A stretch of DNA of 40,296 nucleotides from an uncultured Spirochaetaceae bacterium (lineage in GTDB: Bacteria; Spirochaetota; Spirochaetia; Sphaerochaetales; Sphaerochaetaceae): NCBI GenBank assembly GCA_944389085.1, contig CALXLB010000046.1, positions 1 to 40,296 of the forward strand, read 5' to 3'. The position numbers and the translations under genes were made by a program. This document shows, in pieces, positions 8,340 through 17,116 of this stretch (its first letter is position 1; each line of letters opens with the position of its first letter). The notes under the pieces are model-generated. The model searched no databases and was not told the origin of the DNA. It saw only the letters and a program-made list of their open reading frames with translations.

Positions 8340-8740
8340 GGTAAAATTAATAATTTATTATGATATTAAAATCAATTATAATTATATAAAACCAATTTGT
8401 ATTTATATTTAAAATAAGATATTTTATACGACTAATATTAAATTAGATATGGAACTTTGAGATAAACAAATCAGTCTTTAACGGTTATTCCCAAAATACG
8501 ATACATACGATTTTCAAATCTTTCGATAGGCGCGTTGTTTTCAGAATCTAATGATTTTATATTCCCTTGTCGCTGAAAATGCGTCTACATGAATATTTTC
8601 ATAATACCATACATAATAATTGATTTATGTACATTATTTAAAAGCAGGCTGAATACATTCATACGATTTTCCTTTACTTCTCAGTTTCGGTCTCTTAACA
8701 TTTTCATAATAGGCTTATTTCAATCAAAAGGAGGATTCAG
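8261..8740. other. AT-rich 480-bp gap, likely prophage scar
   Basis: This is the only gap longer than 300 bp in the window. Its centre (about 8340-8450) is very AT-rich compared with the flanking genes. It holds two apparent coding remnants on the minus strand (8232-8339 and 8471-8584). Near the right end, inside AAAAGGAGGATTCAG, is the strong ribosome binding site of the next EF-G-like gene. No tRNA, integrase or intact attachment repeat was seen. Confidence 0.6.
8471..8584 (-). pseudogene. Decayed coding remnant (37 codons, no start)
   Basis: After an in-frame TAG at 8585-8587 the minus strand reads 37 sense codons to the TGA at 8471-8473. They end with a protein-like tail, 'APIERFENRMYRILGITVKD'. 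There is no start codon at a sensible position, so this looks like the C-terminus of a deleted gene. Family unknown; it may belong to the same phage element as the gene at 7121-8260. Confidence 0.3.
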
Positions 8741-10825
8741 ATGAGCGTCAATACCAAGGATATCAGGAATGTGGCAATCATCGGCCATAATGGTACGGGA
8801 AAGACGAACCTCATAGAGCAGATGCTGTTCTACGCAGGCGTTCTTTCCCGGGCTGAAACGGTAGATAGCGGCAAGACAGTCAGCGATTACACGGACGAGG
8901 AAATTCAGAGAAAGATGTCCGTTCACTCCACGCTTGCCTCAATGCAGTGGGACGGAAAGCAGATCAACGTGATCGATACTCCGGGTACCGGTGATTTCAT
9001 CGGAGAGGCAATATCATCCTTCAGAGCAACAGAAGCAGCGCTCATGGTCGTAGATGGCAGAGAAGGTGCACAGATTGAGACAATCAAGCTCTGGAGAAGA
9101 CTGGACGAGAGAAACAAGCCAAGAGCTGTATTCATCAACAAGATGGATAAAGAAAGAGCCAGCTTCAGGCATACAATAGATTCACTTGTCGAAGAATTCG
9201 GTGCACATTTTGTACCTGTAGTCATGGCACTCGGAGAAGCCGAGGAATTCCATGGAGTCATCAACCTGATTGAGAATCAGGCTTATGAATGCCATGAAGG
9301 CGGAAAAGAAACACCGATGCCGATTCCTGAGAAATATGCGGCAGTCGTCGAGGATTTCAGAAACAGACTGATTGAGAATGCAGCAGAAGGAACGGATGAG
9401 CTTATCGAGAAGTATTTTGCAGAAGGCACTCTGGAACCTGATGATATCAGACATGGACTGGCAGTAGGTATGAGAACAAACAGAGTCATACCTGTATTCT
9501 GCGGAGCAACTGATAAAGGTGCAGGCATTACCAGCCTTCTGAACTTCATAAAGAACAATTTCCCATGGCCGCTGGGAATCGAAGAGTATATCATCGGTCA
9601 TGACGGAGAAGAGACAACACTTGAAATAGATCCTGAGAAACCGTTCTCTGCATACTGCTTCAAGACAACTATCGATCAGTTCTCCGGAAAGATGAGCTTC
9701 CTGAAGGTTGTCACTGGTGTTCTTACTCCAGACACAGATATCTATAACAATGAAATCGGTAAGAAAGCCAAGCCAGGAAAACTTTACAGGGCCATCGGCA
9801 AGAAGCTTGTCGAGACAGATTCTCTCGAAGCTGGAGATATCGGCATCATAACCAAGTGTGATATCGCATATACAAATGCAACATTTGTCGCAGGACCTGA
9901 ATACAAGAGACGCTTCAGGCCTCTGAAGATGCCTCAGCCTGTCTACCAGCTGGCTATCAGCGCAGATGACAAGAAGAGCGAAGACAAGATGAATGAAGCC
10001 CTTCACCGCATTGCTGAGGAGGATCTTACATTCCAGGTCTCATTCAATGAGGAAACAAAGGAATCTATCATCGGAGGTATGGGTGAACTCCATATCGGCA
10101 TGATCCTCGACAAGGTCCAGGAAAAGCAGAAGGTGAAGATCAATACACGCACTCCGCGTATTGCATACAGGGAAACTATCACCAAAGATTCCGGACTCTC
10201 TGAATATACACATAAGAAACAGACCGGTGGCCACGGTCAGTTCGGACGTGTTGTCATTGATATCAAGCCAACGGAACGCGGAGAGTATTACAAGTTCGAG
10301 AACGTCATCAAAGGCGGTGCAGTCTCCAAAGGCTATATACCTGGCATAGAGAAAGGCATCCATGAAGCTATGGAAGAAGGATATCTTGCAGGTTATCCGC
10401 TTGTGGATATTTCCGTCACGCTCATTGATGGAAAGGAACATCCTGTAGACTCCTCGGAAATGGCATTCAAGCTCGCTGCAAAAGGTGCTATGCAGGTTGC
10501 TCTCGGTAAAGCCGGATGTGTTCTTCTCGAACCATTTGTAAAACTCGAAGTCTTCATCGAAGATGAGTATCTCGGAGCTATCCTTTCCGATCTTTCATCT
10601 AAGCGCGGCCGTGTCCTCGGTCAGGAAGAGAAAGGACATGTTGTCTCCGTAAGAGCTGAGGTTCCGATGGCAGAGCTCCGCAACTATGCGATCGAGCTGA
10701 AATCCATGACTTCAGGTACAGGTTCTTTCGAAATAGAATTCGATCACTATGAAGAACTTCATGGAAAGCTTGCTGAAGATGTAATCGCAGAGGCAAAGAA
10801 AGCTAAAGAAGAAGCTCAGAACTGA
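8741..10825 (+). CDS. Divergent EF-G-like GTPase (EF-G-2 subfamily)
   Basis: The protein has 694 residues and the full five-domain EF-G layout, but its G domain is atypical. The P-loop is GHNGTGKT (15-22) instead of AHIDAGKT. The switch I RGITI motif is not recognisable, and G3 reads DTPGTGDF (79-86), with Thr83 where other EF-Gs have the GTPase-activating His. NKMD is intact (133-136). Domain IV keeps the translocase-type tip 'KKQTGGHGQFG'. This matches the EF-G-like group seen in spirochaetes, actinobacteria and Thermus (EF-G-2), whose cellular role is not settled. A charged Lys/Glu/Ala tail ends the protein. It has a strong AAAAGGAGG 8 nt before the ATG, unlike most first genes here, and a terminator follows. 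Confidence 0.88.
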   Translation: MSVNTKDIRNVAIIGHNGTGKTNLIEQMLFYAGVLSRAETVDSGKTVSDYTDEEIQRKMSVHSTLASMQWDGKQINVIDTPGTGDFIGEAISSFRATEAALMVVDGREGAQIETIKLWRRLDERNKPRAVFINKMDKERASFRHTIDSLVEEFGAHFVPVVMALGEAEEFHGVINLIENQAYECHEGGKETPMPIPEKYAAVVEDFRNRLIENAAEGTDELIEKYFAEGTLEPDDIRHGLAVGMRTNRVIPVFCGATDKGAGITSLLNFIKNNFPWPLGIEEYIIGHDGEETTLEIDPEKPFSAYCFKTTIDQFSGKMSFLKVVTGVLTPDTDIYNNEIGKKAKPGKLYRAIGKKLVETDSLEAGDIGIITKCDIAYTNATFVAGPEYKRRFRPLKMPQPVYQLAISADDKKSEDKMNEALHRIAEEDLTFQVSFNEETKESIIGGMGELHIGMILDKVQEKQKVKINTRTPRIAYRETITKDSGLSEYTHKKQTGGHGQFGRVVIDIKPTERGEYYKFENVIKGGAVSKGYIPGIEKGIHEAMEEGYLAGYPLVDISVTLIDGKEHPVDSSEMAFKLAAKGAMQVALGKAGCVLLEPFVKLEVFIEDEYLGAILSDLSSKRGRVLGQEEKGHVVSVRAEVPMAELRNYAIELKSMTSGTGSFEIEFDHYEELHGKLAEDVIAEAKKAKEEAQN

Positions 10826-10832
10826 ATCTAAA

Positions 10833-10864
10833 AGAGGCTTGTTTCCGGAAGGAAGCAAGCCTCT
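10833..10864 (+). terminator. Terminator after the EF-G-like gene
   Basis: AGAGGCTTG (10833-10841) pairs with CAAGCCTCT (10856-10864). The inner TTTCC and GGAAG pair with one wobble around a GGAA loop, giving a 14-bp stem. A weak T-rich tail (CCTCTGTTTT) follows. It sits 8 nt after the stop codon. Confidence 0.75.
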
Positions 10865-11014
10865 CCTCTGTTTTGAGTCATTCATCTCCGGTGGATTGAC
10901 ACCGGGAATCCTGACTTTGCATCCTGAACCAGATCTCCTCATCCCCAACAGCAATGCATAGAAAAACTCTACATTACTCACAGCAGTAAAACAAGTAAAA
11001 AGTAAAGAGACACG

Positions 11015-11048
11015 TTGATTTTCCTGTCTAAAAACAGCTGAAAATCAA
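11015..11048 (-). terminator. Hairpin downstream of trmB
   Basis: TTGATTTTC (11015-11023) pairs with GAAAATCAA (11040-11048). The stem continues after a small bulge as CTGT/ACAG around a 6-nt loop. It lies about 30 nt beyond the trmB stop on the minus strand. No clean T-run follows, so it is a probable terminator rather than a certain one. Confidence 0.45.
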
Positions 11049-11076
11049 ATTTGGGGAATTCCAGTTACAGATTTAC

Positions 11077-11808
11077 TCAAACTGTAAAGTCAGGTTTTTC
11101 AAGCCAGATCTCATTAATAGGATGTTCGCTTTCCATTCCTTTCTGCTCAAACTTTGTTACAGGCCTCCATGTCACAGGAGGGGCAAAACCGCCGAACGGA
11201 TTATACAGCAAAGGTTCATCTGCCGAGAATTCAAGAACTTCTTCCGCATATTCCTCCCAATCTGTGACCAAGTAGATATATCCACCTTTGCGGATCTTCC
11301 GGGCAAGAAGGTGAAGGAATTCGGGGTTCATCAATCTTCGCTTATGGTGTCTCTTCTTCTGCCATGGGTCAGGAAAGAAGATATGGAATCCCTCTACAGA
11401 TGAATCCGGAATCATATGATTGAGAACATCGACAGCATTGAAACGTATGATCCTGACATTCTCAATAGCCCTGTCGCCAAGCTGCCCAAGCAGATTTACA
11501 AACCCCTGAAGGAACACCTCTATGCCAATATAATTGAACTCCGGCCGCTTTATCGCAACTTCTGCCGTTGTATCACCATTTCCGAATCCTATTTCAATTA
11601 CAACAGGATTATCATTTCCGAACAATGCAGAATAATCGAGAGGAGCATCCTGATAGAAGAAACCATATTTTTCCATATAGCGGTTTATGATTCCCGCACT
11701 CTTTGGAGAGATCACATTATTTCTCAGTACATAGCTTTTGATTGTCCTTTCCTTGCCATCTCTGAGTTCTATCTTATTAATATGCTCAAAGAGCTCTTTC
11801 TCATCCAT
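11077..11808 (-). CDS. trmB: tRNA (guanine-N7-)-methyltransferase TrmB
   Basis: This 243-residue SAM-dependent enzyme makes m7G46 in tRNA. The SAM-binding strand-loop 'VVIEIGFGNGDTT' (about 70-82) and 'YIGIEVF' are present. The family hallmark 'FFPDPWQKKRHHKRR' (about 138-152) and 'VTDWEEYA' complete it. The start is taken at 11808, where TGA of mfd and ATG share one base (TGATG), with AAGGAGAT upstream; a TTG codon one triplet earlier is also possible. It is translationally coupled to mfd, as the second gene of that operon. Confidence 0.95.
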   Translation of the reverse strand: MDEKELFEHINKIELRDGKERTIKSYVLRNNVISPKSAGIINRYMEKYGFFYQDAPLDYSALFGNDNPVVIEIGFGNGDTTAEVAIKRPEFNYIGIEVFLQGFVNLLGQLGDRAIENVRIIRFNAVDVLNHMIPDSSVEGFHIFFPDPWQKKRHHKRRLMNPEFLHLLARKIRKGGYIYLVTDWEEYAEEVLEFSADEPLLYNPFGGFAPPVTWRPVTKFEQKGMESEHPINEIWLEKPDFTV

Positions 11809-14800
11809 CAAATCAATCTCCTTAGCTGTTCAAGAATGAACATTGCTTTATCTTTCAGCGACACAGCACCAGTCTGCATGCGCATATGTGTCATATTCCT
11901 GCTATCCATCTGCACCTTGCCATCCGACAGCCGCAGAAGACTGATCACCCTATCAGGATTGATAGCGGAAAGCTTTCCGAATTCGATATCGACAATACCC
12001 CTGTTCTCAGAAAGATGCACAATGGAAAGCCTGCGGCAGATAATCTTGATCTCCGCAATGCAGAATAGATTCTCCACCTCCTCAGGAAGCAGTCCATATC
12101 GATTCTCAAGTTCGCTTCTCAGTCCTTCAAGCTGACCTTCTGTCTGTATAGAAGCAATCTTCTTGTAAGCTTCGAATTTAGAAGCTGGATCGGTAATATA
12201 AGTATCAGGAATGAAGCCAGAGTAATCGAGCTCAAGAAGCACGCTGCTGTCACTCTCCTTCTCCGTATCTGTAAGACAATCGATCTCTTCCTCCAGAAGT
12301 TTCATATACATATCAAGTCCTACAGCCTCTAGATGGCCCGACTGCTCACGCCCCAGTATATTTCCTGCTCCACGGATTTCCATATCCTTCATGGCAACCT
12401 TGAAGCCAGACCCCAGAGCAGTATTCTCGCTGAGAACTCTCAGACGCCTTATGGCATCATCATTGAGCATCGATCTGTCCTGATAAAGCAGGTAGCAATA
12501 GGCTTTTCTATCTGAACGCCCAACCCTTCCTCTCAGCTGATAAAGCTGTGAAAGCCCGAATTTATCCGCATGATCAATGATAATCGTATTCACGTTCGGA
12601 ATATCGATACCATTCTCGATGATTGTCGTAGAAACAAGAACCTGGATGCCTTCATACACAAAGCGATGCATGACATCTTCCAGTTCTCCTGCCTCCATCT
12701 GACCATGTGCAGACTCAACAATCGCATATGGAAGTTCCGAACGTATCATCTGAGCTATGGAATCGAGGTCCTCGATCCTGTTATGCAGATAGAAAACCTG
12801 CCCTCCACGTTCAAGTTCCCTCTTCACAGCTTCGGTGACAGTATTCAGAGAAAACTGATCTATGACAGTCTCTACAGGCTGTCTCTCACGGGGAGCTGTT
12901 GTCAGCAGTGACATATCACGGACCTTCAGCAGAGACATGTAGAGGGTACGAGGAATAGGAGTAGCGGAAAGCGTGAGGGAATCGACATTCGTCTTCATCT
13001 GCTTGATCCTCTCCTTATCCTTGACACCGAAACGCTGTTCCTCATCGACAACAAGAAGTCCAAGATTGCTGAAATGAACTGTATTCTGCAGGATTCTATG
13101 AGTTCCGAAAAGCACATCGACACTCCCATCTTCCACACCTTTCAGAACCTTCTTCTGATCCTTGCCCTGCACAAAACGGGAAAGGATGGCTGCATTGACA
13201 GGAAAAGAGCCAAGTCTCTGGCGGAAGTTATTGTAGTGCTGCTCTGCAAGAATGACTGTGGGAGCTAAGAAAGCCACCTGCTTGCCGCTCATCACAGCCT
13301 TGAAAGCTGCCCGGAAAGCTATCTCAGTCTTTCCATATCCGACATCTCCGCAGACAAGGCGATCCATGACCTTCGTCGATTCCATATCTTTCTTTATATC
13401 TTCGATACACCTGAGCTGATCCGGGGTTTCAGTGAATGGAAAGGATGCTTCGAACTGCACCTGCCAGTCATTATCCCTGACAAACTGATACCCTTTCACT
13501 GTTTCCCGTTCCGCATAGAGATGCACAAGCTCCTTCGCAAGAGCTTCTGCATTCTTCATCGCCTTCTCTTTCTTCTTGCTCCAGGATTGTGAACCTAGCC
13601 TGTCGACTTTCGGCGGACGTCCATCATTGCCGATATATTTCTGAACGAGATCGGCCTGTTCGATTGGAACATAAAGAAACTCATCATCTGCATAAGCAAT
13701 CTTTATATAATCACGCTCAGTACGGCTTGTCTTGACCCTGTCGATTTTAACAAACCGGCCAATACCATAATTGACGTGGACGACGTAATCACCTTCTTTC
13801 AGCTCAACAAAAGAATCTAGAGGAGACGATGAGACTGTCTCCACAACTGCCCTCTGGCGCTGTTTTCTCCGTCCGAATATCTCGCTGTCGAGAACAACGA
13901 GAAGCGAAAGTGCTTCTATCTGGAAACCTGAGGAAAGCTCGGAGACTTCGATTCGTACATCAAAATCCCTCAATACATTCTCGAGCCTTTCCCGCTGGAC
14001 GACGGAAGGAGCGACAACCACGACCTTCCAGCTGTTCTTAAGGAGAGCACTGATATCATCCTTGAAATACGTGACATTACCGAAATAGGAACGTGAGGAA
14101 GTCACACCGAAGTGATAGTATGAACTCTCCGATATATCATGAATGATGAAAGCCTCGGAAAGCGATGAAGAGAAATCCTGCCATGGGAAAAGAAGCTTAT
14201 CTGGAACAGGTGCCGAAGCATCGCTCTTGTAAGCCTCGTTGAATCGGGCACGAGCCTCATTCTGCACAGCCTTCCAGCTGGTTTCCAGCCTTTCCGATCC
14301 GAGAAGCATAAAGTAATCATCAGCAGTGATATAGCTCTTCATTGTGGAGAAATGAGGACTCGAATCACCGCTTATGAGCGGAATAGTGACGCGTGGCATC
14401 TCCTTGCCGCTCTTCTGGGAAAGGGGATCGAACTCTGCAATGCGTCCTATCTCATCCCAGTCGGCATAGATTCTCACAGGATTATCGAAAGAGAATGGGA
14501 AAATATCCATAACCTCGCCACGGATGGAGAAAGAACCAGCTTCATAGCAAGTCGGAGCACGATAATACCCCGCTTTGATTAGCTCTTCTGACAGTTCCTG
14601 CGGCTTGAAGCTATCTCCTTTTCTGATTCTGAGAGAAAGGCTCTCCAGACTCTCCGGAGACATCACAGGAGAAACGAATGCACGGAGAGAGGTGACAATA
14701 ATCGCGCTTCTGGCCTCTTTTATACGGTCCAGAGCTCTCTTCTGGCTGTATTCGGAGGATGTAAGTGTGAAATCTGAATATAAGAGTTTACCATTTGAAG

Positions 14801-15050
14801 GGAGGAAGATGCTCTCCACACTGGTATTGTCTGAGAGATCCGAAAAAAGCGTTGAAGCAGACTCTTCTGTAGCCGCTATGGCAAAAACACGCCCGCCCCT
14901 CCTGGCTGCAATCAGCTCCACAGCCCTTGAGAGGGGATAGAAATCCAATCCATCAGCCCTGACAATCCCAGAGCCTTTTTTCACAGCCTGCTTTACTGCA
15001 GGATTCTTAGCAATGTAATCTGCAACGAAATCCTGAATCTTCCGTTCCAC
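11808..15050 (-). CDS. mfd: Transcription-repair coupling factor Mfd
   Basis: This 1080-residue DNA translocase removes RNA polymerase stalled at lesions and recruits UvrA. In order it shows: a UvrB-like N-terminal module (about 1-220, with '[18 protein letters not shown]'); the RNA-polymerase-interacting CarD-like domain (about 413-475, '[14 protein letters not shown]'); RecG-like motor domains with Walker A GDVGYGKT (568-575), DEEQ (669-672), 'SATPIPRTL' and '[19 protein letters not shown]' (about 837-856); and a C-terminal TRCF domain. The start is a GTG at 15050, supported by a -10 (TATAGT) 7 nt upstream and the lack of a ribosome binding site. It heads the mfd-trmB operon, divergent from the SuhB-like gene. 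Confidence 0.97.
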   Translation of the reverse strand: MERKIQDFVADYIAKNPAVKQAVKKGSGIVRADGLDFYPLSRAVELIAARRGGRVFAIAATEESASTLFSDLSDNTSVESIFLPSNGKLLYSDFTLTSSEYSQKRALDRIKEARSAIIVTSLRAFVSPVMSPESLESLSLRIRKGDSFKPQELSEELIKAGYYRAPTCYEAGSFSIRGEVMDIFPFSFDNPVRIYADWDEIGRIAEFDPLSQKSGKEMPRVTIPLISGDSSPHFSTMKSYITADDYFMLLGSERLETSWKAVQNEARARFNEAYKSDASAPVPDKLLFPWQDFSSSLSEAFIIHDISESSYYHFGVTSSRSYFGNVTYFKDDISALLKNSWKVVVVAPSVVQRERLENVLRDFDVRIEVSELSSGFQIEALSLLVVLDSEIFGRRKQRQRAVVETVSSSPLDSFVELKEGDYVVHVNYGIGRFVKIDRVKTSRTERDYIKIAYADDEFLYVPIEQADLVQKYIGNDGRPPKVDRLGSQSWSKKKEKAMKNAEALAKELVHLYAERETVKGYQFVRDNDWQVQFEASFPFTETPDQLRCIEDIKKDMESTKVMDRLVCGDVGYGKTEIAFRAAFKAVMSGKQVAFLAPTVILAEQHYNNFRQRLGSFPVNAAILSRFVQGKDQKKVLKGVEDGSVDVLFGTHRILQNTVHFSNLGLLVVDEEQRFGVKDKERIKQMKTNVDSLTLSATPIPRTLYMSLLKVRDMSLLTTAPRERQPVETVIDQFSLNTVTEAVKRELERGGQVFYLHNRIEDLDSIAQMIRSELPYAIVESAHGQMEAGELEDVMHRFVYEGIQVLVSTTIIENGIDIPNVNTIIIDHADKFGLSQLYQLRGRVGRSDRKAYCYLLYQDRSMLNDDAIRRLRVLSENTALGSGFKVAMKDMEIRGAGNILGREQSGHLEAVGLDMYMKLLEEEIDCLTDTEKESDSSVLLELDYSGFIPDTYITDPASKFEAYKKIASIQTEGQLEGLRSELENRYGLLPEEVENLFCIAEIKIICRRLSIVHLSENRGIVDIEFGKLSAINPDRVISLLRLSDGKVQMDSRNMTHMRMQTGAVSLKDKAMFILEQLRRLI

Positions 15051-15057
15051 TCGACCG

Positions 15058-15086
15058 ACTATATAAGATTAATCGTTTTCGGACAA
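15058..15086 (-). promoter_or_regulatory. mfd promoter abutting a GTG start (leaderless)
   Basis: On the minus strand TTGTCC (15081-15086) and TATAGT (15058-15063) are spaced 17 nt. The GTG at 15050 lies 7 nt after the -10. No Shine-Dalgarno is seen in the CGGTCGA that precedes the GTG. Confidence 0.55.
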
Positions 15087-15114
15087 TAATGCCTTGCATG
15101 TATACCGCGGCCAT

Positions 15115-15123
15115 TGTTAGAAT
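15115..15123 (+). promoter_or_regulatory. Extended -10 element of the SuhB-like gene (leaderless)
   Basis: TGT-TAGAAT ends 6 nt before the ATG at 15130, so transcription is predicted to start at the A of ATG. A weak TTGCAT lies at 15094-15099 with an 18-nt spacer. No ribosome binding site is present. It is divergent from the mfd promoter. Confidence 0.6.
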
Positions 15124-15129
15124 CTGATA

Positions 15130-15927
15130 ATGCTCGATAAAACGAAACTCGATATACTCGCAGATGAAATAGAAGAAGCCGGACGTTATGCATACGCCAT
15201 GCAGAAATCCGTGCATCGCTCATTCAAGAAAGATGGGTCTGTACTCACTGAAGCTGATACAGCCATCAGTCACAGAATCATAGAGAAGATACATGCTCTT
15301 TTCCCCGAAGCTGCTGTCATCAGTGAGGAGGAGGATACAGAGAATGCGGAAAACGCAGAATGGATCTTCATTCTTGACCCTATCGATGGAACAGATGTCT
15401 ATTCACAGGGTATGCCTGCATTCGCAGTTTCACTGGGAGTTCTGAACAAAGAAAGAGAACCTATTGCCGCTTACATTGCAGCACCGCGCTTTGGTATCGG
15501 AGAAGAAAGCCTCTTCATCCGTCTGGACCCAGATGGCAGACCAACGATAAACGGCAGGGAACTGACACTTGATGGAGACAAAGACAGTGTAAGCGAAATC
15601 ATGATGGGATCCAAAGGAGCTCATGAGATGGATTTCTCCTCATTCAAGGGAAAAGTGAGAGTACTGGGTTCCACAATTCTCCACATACTTTCTCCAGTGC
15701 TTTTCCCTTCCGTAGAGGGCGTCATCGTGCAGAAATGCTTTGCTTGGGACATAGCATCCTCGCATGCTGTAATAAAAAGCCTTGGAATGGATCTGGAAGA
15801 TGAATACGGAAATCTCTTCACATACCGTGATGAGTTCATCTTCTCAAAGAGAATGCTTTCATCAATCCTCTATGGAGGAACGGAAAAGACAAGGAAAACG
15901 CTCAGAGAAACTCTGCCGCCTCTCTGA
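15130..15927 (+). CDS. Inositol monophosphatase family protein (SuhB/CysQ-like)
   Basis: This is a 265-residue Mg2+/Li+-sensitive sugar- or nucleotide-phosphatase fold. The metal-binding signatures are visible: 'KDGSVLTEADTAIS' near residues 36-50, 'VISEEEDT' (about 64-71), 'WIFILDPIDGTDVY' (about 78-91) and 'AWDIASSHAVI' (about 203-213). This is the complete set for an active enzyme. The family includes inositol-1-phosphatase, fructose-1,6-bisphosphatase and PAP phosphatase (CysQ); motifs alone do not choose among them. The last 26 bp overlap the convergent THEP1-like gene. Confidence 0.88.
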   Translation: MLDKTKLDILADEIEEAGRYAYAMQKSVHRSFKKDGSVLTEADTAISHRIIEKIHALFPEAAVISEEEDTENAENAEWIFILDPIDGTDVYSQGMPAFAVSLGVLNKEREPIAAYIAAPRFGIGEESLFIRLDPDGRPTINGRELTLDGDKDSVSEIMMGSKGAHEMDFSSFKGKVRVLGSTILHILSPVLFPSVEGVIVQKCFAWDIASSHAVIKSLGMDLEDEYGNLFTYRDEFIFSKRMLSSILYGGTEKTRKTLRETLPPL

Positions 15928-16348
15928 TTTCCGCTTCTTGAAGATTGAACTTTTCAATCACTTCCTGAAGGAAATCCCGCCGGACTGATATGTACAGATC
16001 GACAGGTTTCTCAGCCAACGCTGAAAGAGCGGGTGCAAATCCCTTTCCATCCAGCTCCAGACGGCCTATTTCGTCAATGAAAACAGAGCCAGAATCTATC
16101 TTAACAAGGTCCTCTGAAGCTTCTTTGAACAACGCTGCATCATAATTCCAGCGGCCGATTATTTCCGTAAAAAGCGGAAAAGCCGTCATCAGGAGCCGCT
16201 GAGAGCCATCATCAAGATTCAGAAGATAATATTCATCGCCTTCATGCAGCGAAAGGAAACCGTGAGGGGAAGAGATAGAAGATGCGATACGGCCAAGCGC
16301 AGTTGTCTTCCCCTCTCCTTTTCCTCCGGTAATTATTCTACAGCTCAT
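15902..16348 (-). CDS. THEP1-like nucleoside-triphosphatase
   Basis: The protein has 148 residues when started at 16348. It has an early P-loop, GGKGEGKTT (8-16), and a Walker B 'GSVFIDEIGRLEL', the fingerprint of the THEP1 (DUF265) family of small NTPases that hydrolyse NTPs and resemble RecA/AAA cores. The biological role of the family is unclear. The chosen ATG overlaps the end of the ACT-domain gene by 11 nt. A longer in-frame start at 16408 would place 20 unlikely residues before the P-loop. It is the second gene of an operon with the ACT regulator, and its 3' end overlaps the SuhB-like gene by 26 bp. Confidence 0.8.
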   Translation of the reverse strand: MSCRIITGGKGEGKTTALGRIASSISSPHGFLSLHEGDEYYLLNLDDGSQRLLMTAFPLFTEIIGRWNYDAALFKEASEDLVKIDSGSVFIDEIGRLELDGKGFAPALSALAEKPVDLYISVRRDFLQEVIEKFNLQEAEIREAAEFL

Positions 16349-17006
16349 CGGAGAGGAATGCATTGAGAGCCTCATAAGCCCTGGAACTCTCATCCTTGCG
16401 CACGACAAAAGTCAGAACATTCATTGTCGATATGACTTCAATGATGTTTATCCCCTCCCAGGCAAGCTTTCTCGCAGCAAGATAAAGAATACCAGGCGTC
16501 TGCAGGAAATCACCCTTAAAGACAATTGTTATCGCAACAAGATCGGTGAAACGATGTATGACCTCGCTTTCTTTTATTATTGCATCGACTTCGCTGCGGT
16601 ATCTGTCAGAGACGGAGAGTGAAATCTCATGGGAACCGATGGAAACATTCAGAAAATCACCTTCGGAAGGTTTCACAAGCCCATAGAGGCTCATCAGGTT
16701 ATTGGCGCTTTCATCACTGCGACGAAGATTCACATCATAGATATTTGTCTTCATGGAAATCTCGAAACGGATTTTTCCTTCCATATTCTTCTGCCCTGCG
16801 ATCTGATTATCGAGTTCAGTCTTAAAACGTCTGGAAGCCATGATGATCGCAGCCTCGCTGACGGGATTGCCGTACATGTTCTCCACATCGCTTCTTATGA
16901 ATCTGGCAAGATTGGAAAATGAGATGAGATCAAGACTCATCATCTCTGCAATGAACGGAGAACGATTGATAACTTCTTTAACACAAGCGGCAACTGAGAG
17001 CGCCAT
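16338..17006 (-). CDS. ACT-domain protein, possible HTH regulator
   Basis: The protein has 222 residues. The C-terminal ~70 residues have the ACT pattern 'TPGILYLAARKLAWEGINIIEVISTMNVLTFVV' (beta-alpha-beta with the small-ligand loop). A second, weaker ACT-like stretch precedes it ('DFLNVSIGSHEISLSVSDRY'). The N-terminal ~60 residues (helices with 'SFSNLARFIRSDVE', then 'PVSEAAIIMASRRF') could form a winged-helix DNA-binding region, which is inference. The start at 17006 is preceded by AGGAGG, and the gene has its own consensus-like promoter with a palindrome covering the -10, suggesting autoregulation. It is cotranscribed with the THEP1-like NTPase and divergent from nrdR. The ligand, perhaps an amino acid, is unknown. 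Confidence 0.75.
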   Translation of the reverse strand: MALSVAACVKEVINRSPFIAEMMSLDLISFSNLARFIRSDVENMYGNPVSEAAIIMASRRFKTELDNQIAGQKNMEGKIRFEISMKTNIYDVNLRRSDESANNLMSLYGLVKPSEGDFLNVSIGSHEISLSVSDRYRSEVDAIIKESEVIHRFTDLVAITIVFKGDFLQTPGILYLAARKLAWEGINIIEVISTMNVLTFVVRKDESSRAYEALNAFLSDEL

Positions 17007-17036
17007 ATGACCTCCTATGTTATCTTTACAACAATA

Positions 17037-17064
17037 ATGTTATGAACATAACAATTGATGTCAA
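17037..17064 (-). promoter_or_regulatory. Promoter of the ACT-regulator operon with overlapping operator-like palindrome
   Basis: On the minus strand a perfect TTGACA (17059-17064) is followed after 16 nt by TAACAT (17037-17042). A perfect inverted repeat, TGTTATG-AA-CATAACA (17038-17053), fills the spacer and -10. The predicted start is near 17030, leaving a leader of about 24 nt that holds the AGGAGG of the gene at 17006. The palindrome does not resemble a NrdR box. Confidence 0.6.
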
Positions 17065-17101
17065 TATGGGACAGAAATTTTCTGTGTTTTTTATGACAAT
17101 G

Positions 17102-17110
17102 TGATATCAT
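17102..17110 (+). promoter_or_regulatory. Extended -10 element of nrdR (leaderless)
   Basis: TGA-TATCAT ends 6 nt before the ATG at 17117, placing the predicted start on the A of ATG. No ribosome binding site precedes the ATG and no good -35 was found. Confidence 0.6.
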
Positions 17111-17116
17111 ACCTCT

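Noticed and set aside
8261..8740. tRNA or attachment-site repeats marking prophage ends
   Set aside because: No cloverleaf or matching direct repeats were found by eye; the region is simply AT-rich with coding remnants.
9182..10006. 274-codon open frame on the minus strand inside the EF-G-like gene
   Set aside because: Antisense shadow of a fully conserved EF-G; Cys/Ser/Ile-rich translation with no family signature.
10712..10981. 89-codon minus-strand frame covering the EF-G-like 3' end and terminator
   Set aside because: Most of it is antisense to the EF-G-like gene and its terminator hairpin; the remaining N-terminal part has no ribosome binding site and no recognisable family.
11416..12135. 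239-codon plus-strand frame across trmB and the end of mfd
   Set aside because: It runs antisense to two conserved genes and spans their junction; no start signal.
17037..17064. NrdR box for autoregulation of nrdR
   Set aside because: The palindrome TGTTATG-AA-CATAACA does not match the NrdR-box pattern and only one copy is present, whereas NrdR boxes come in pairs.
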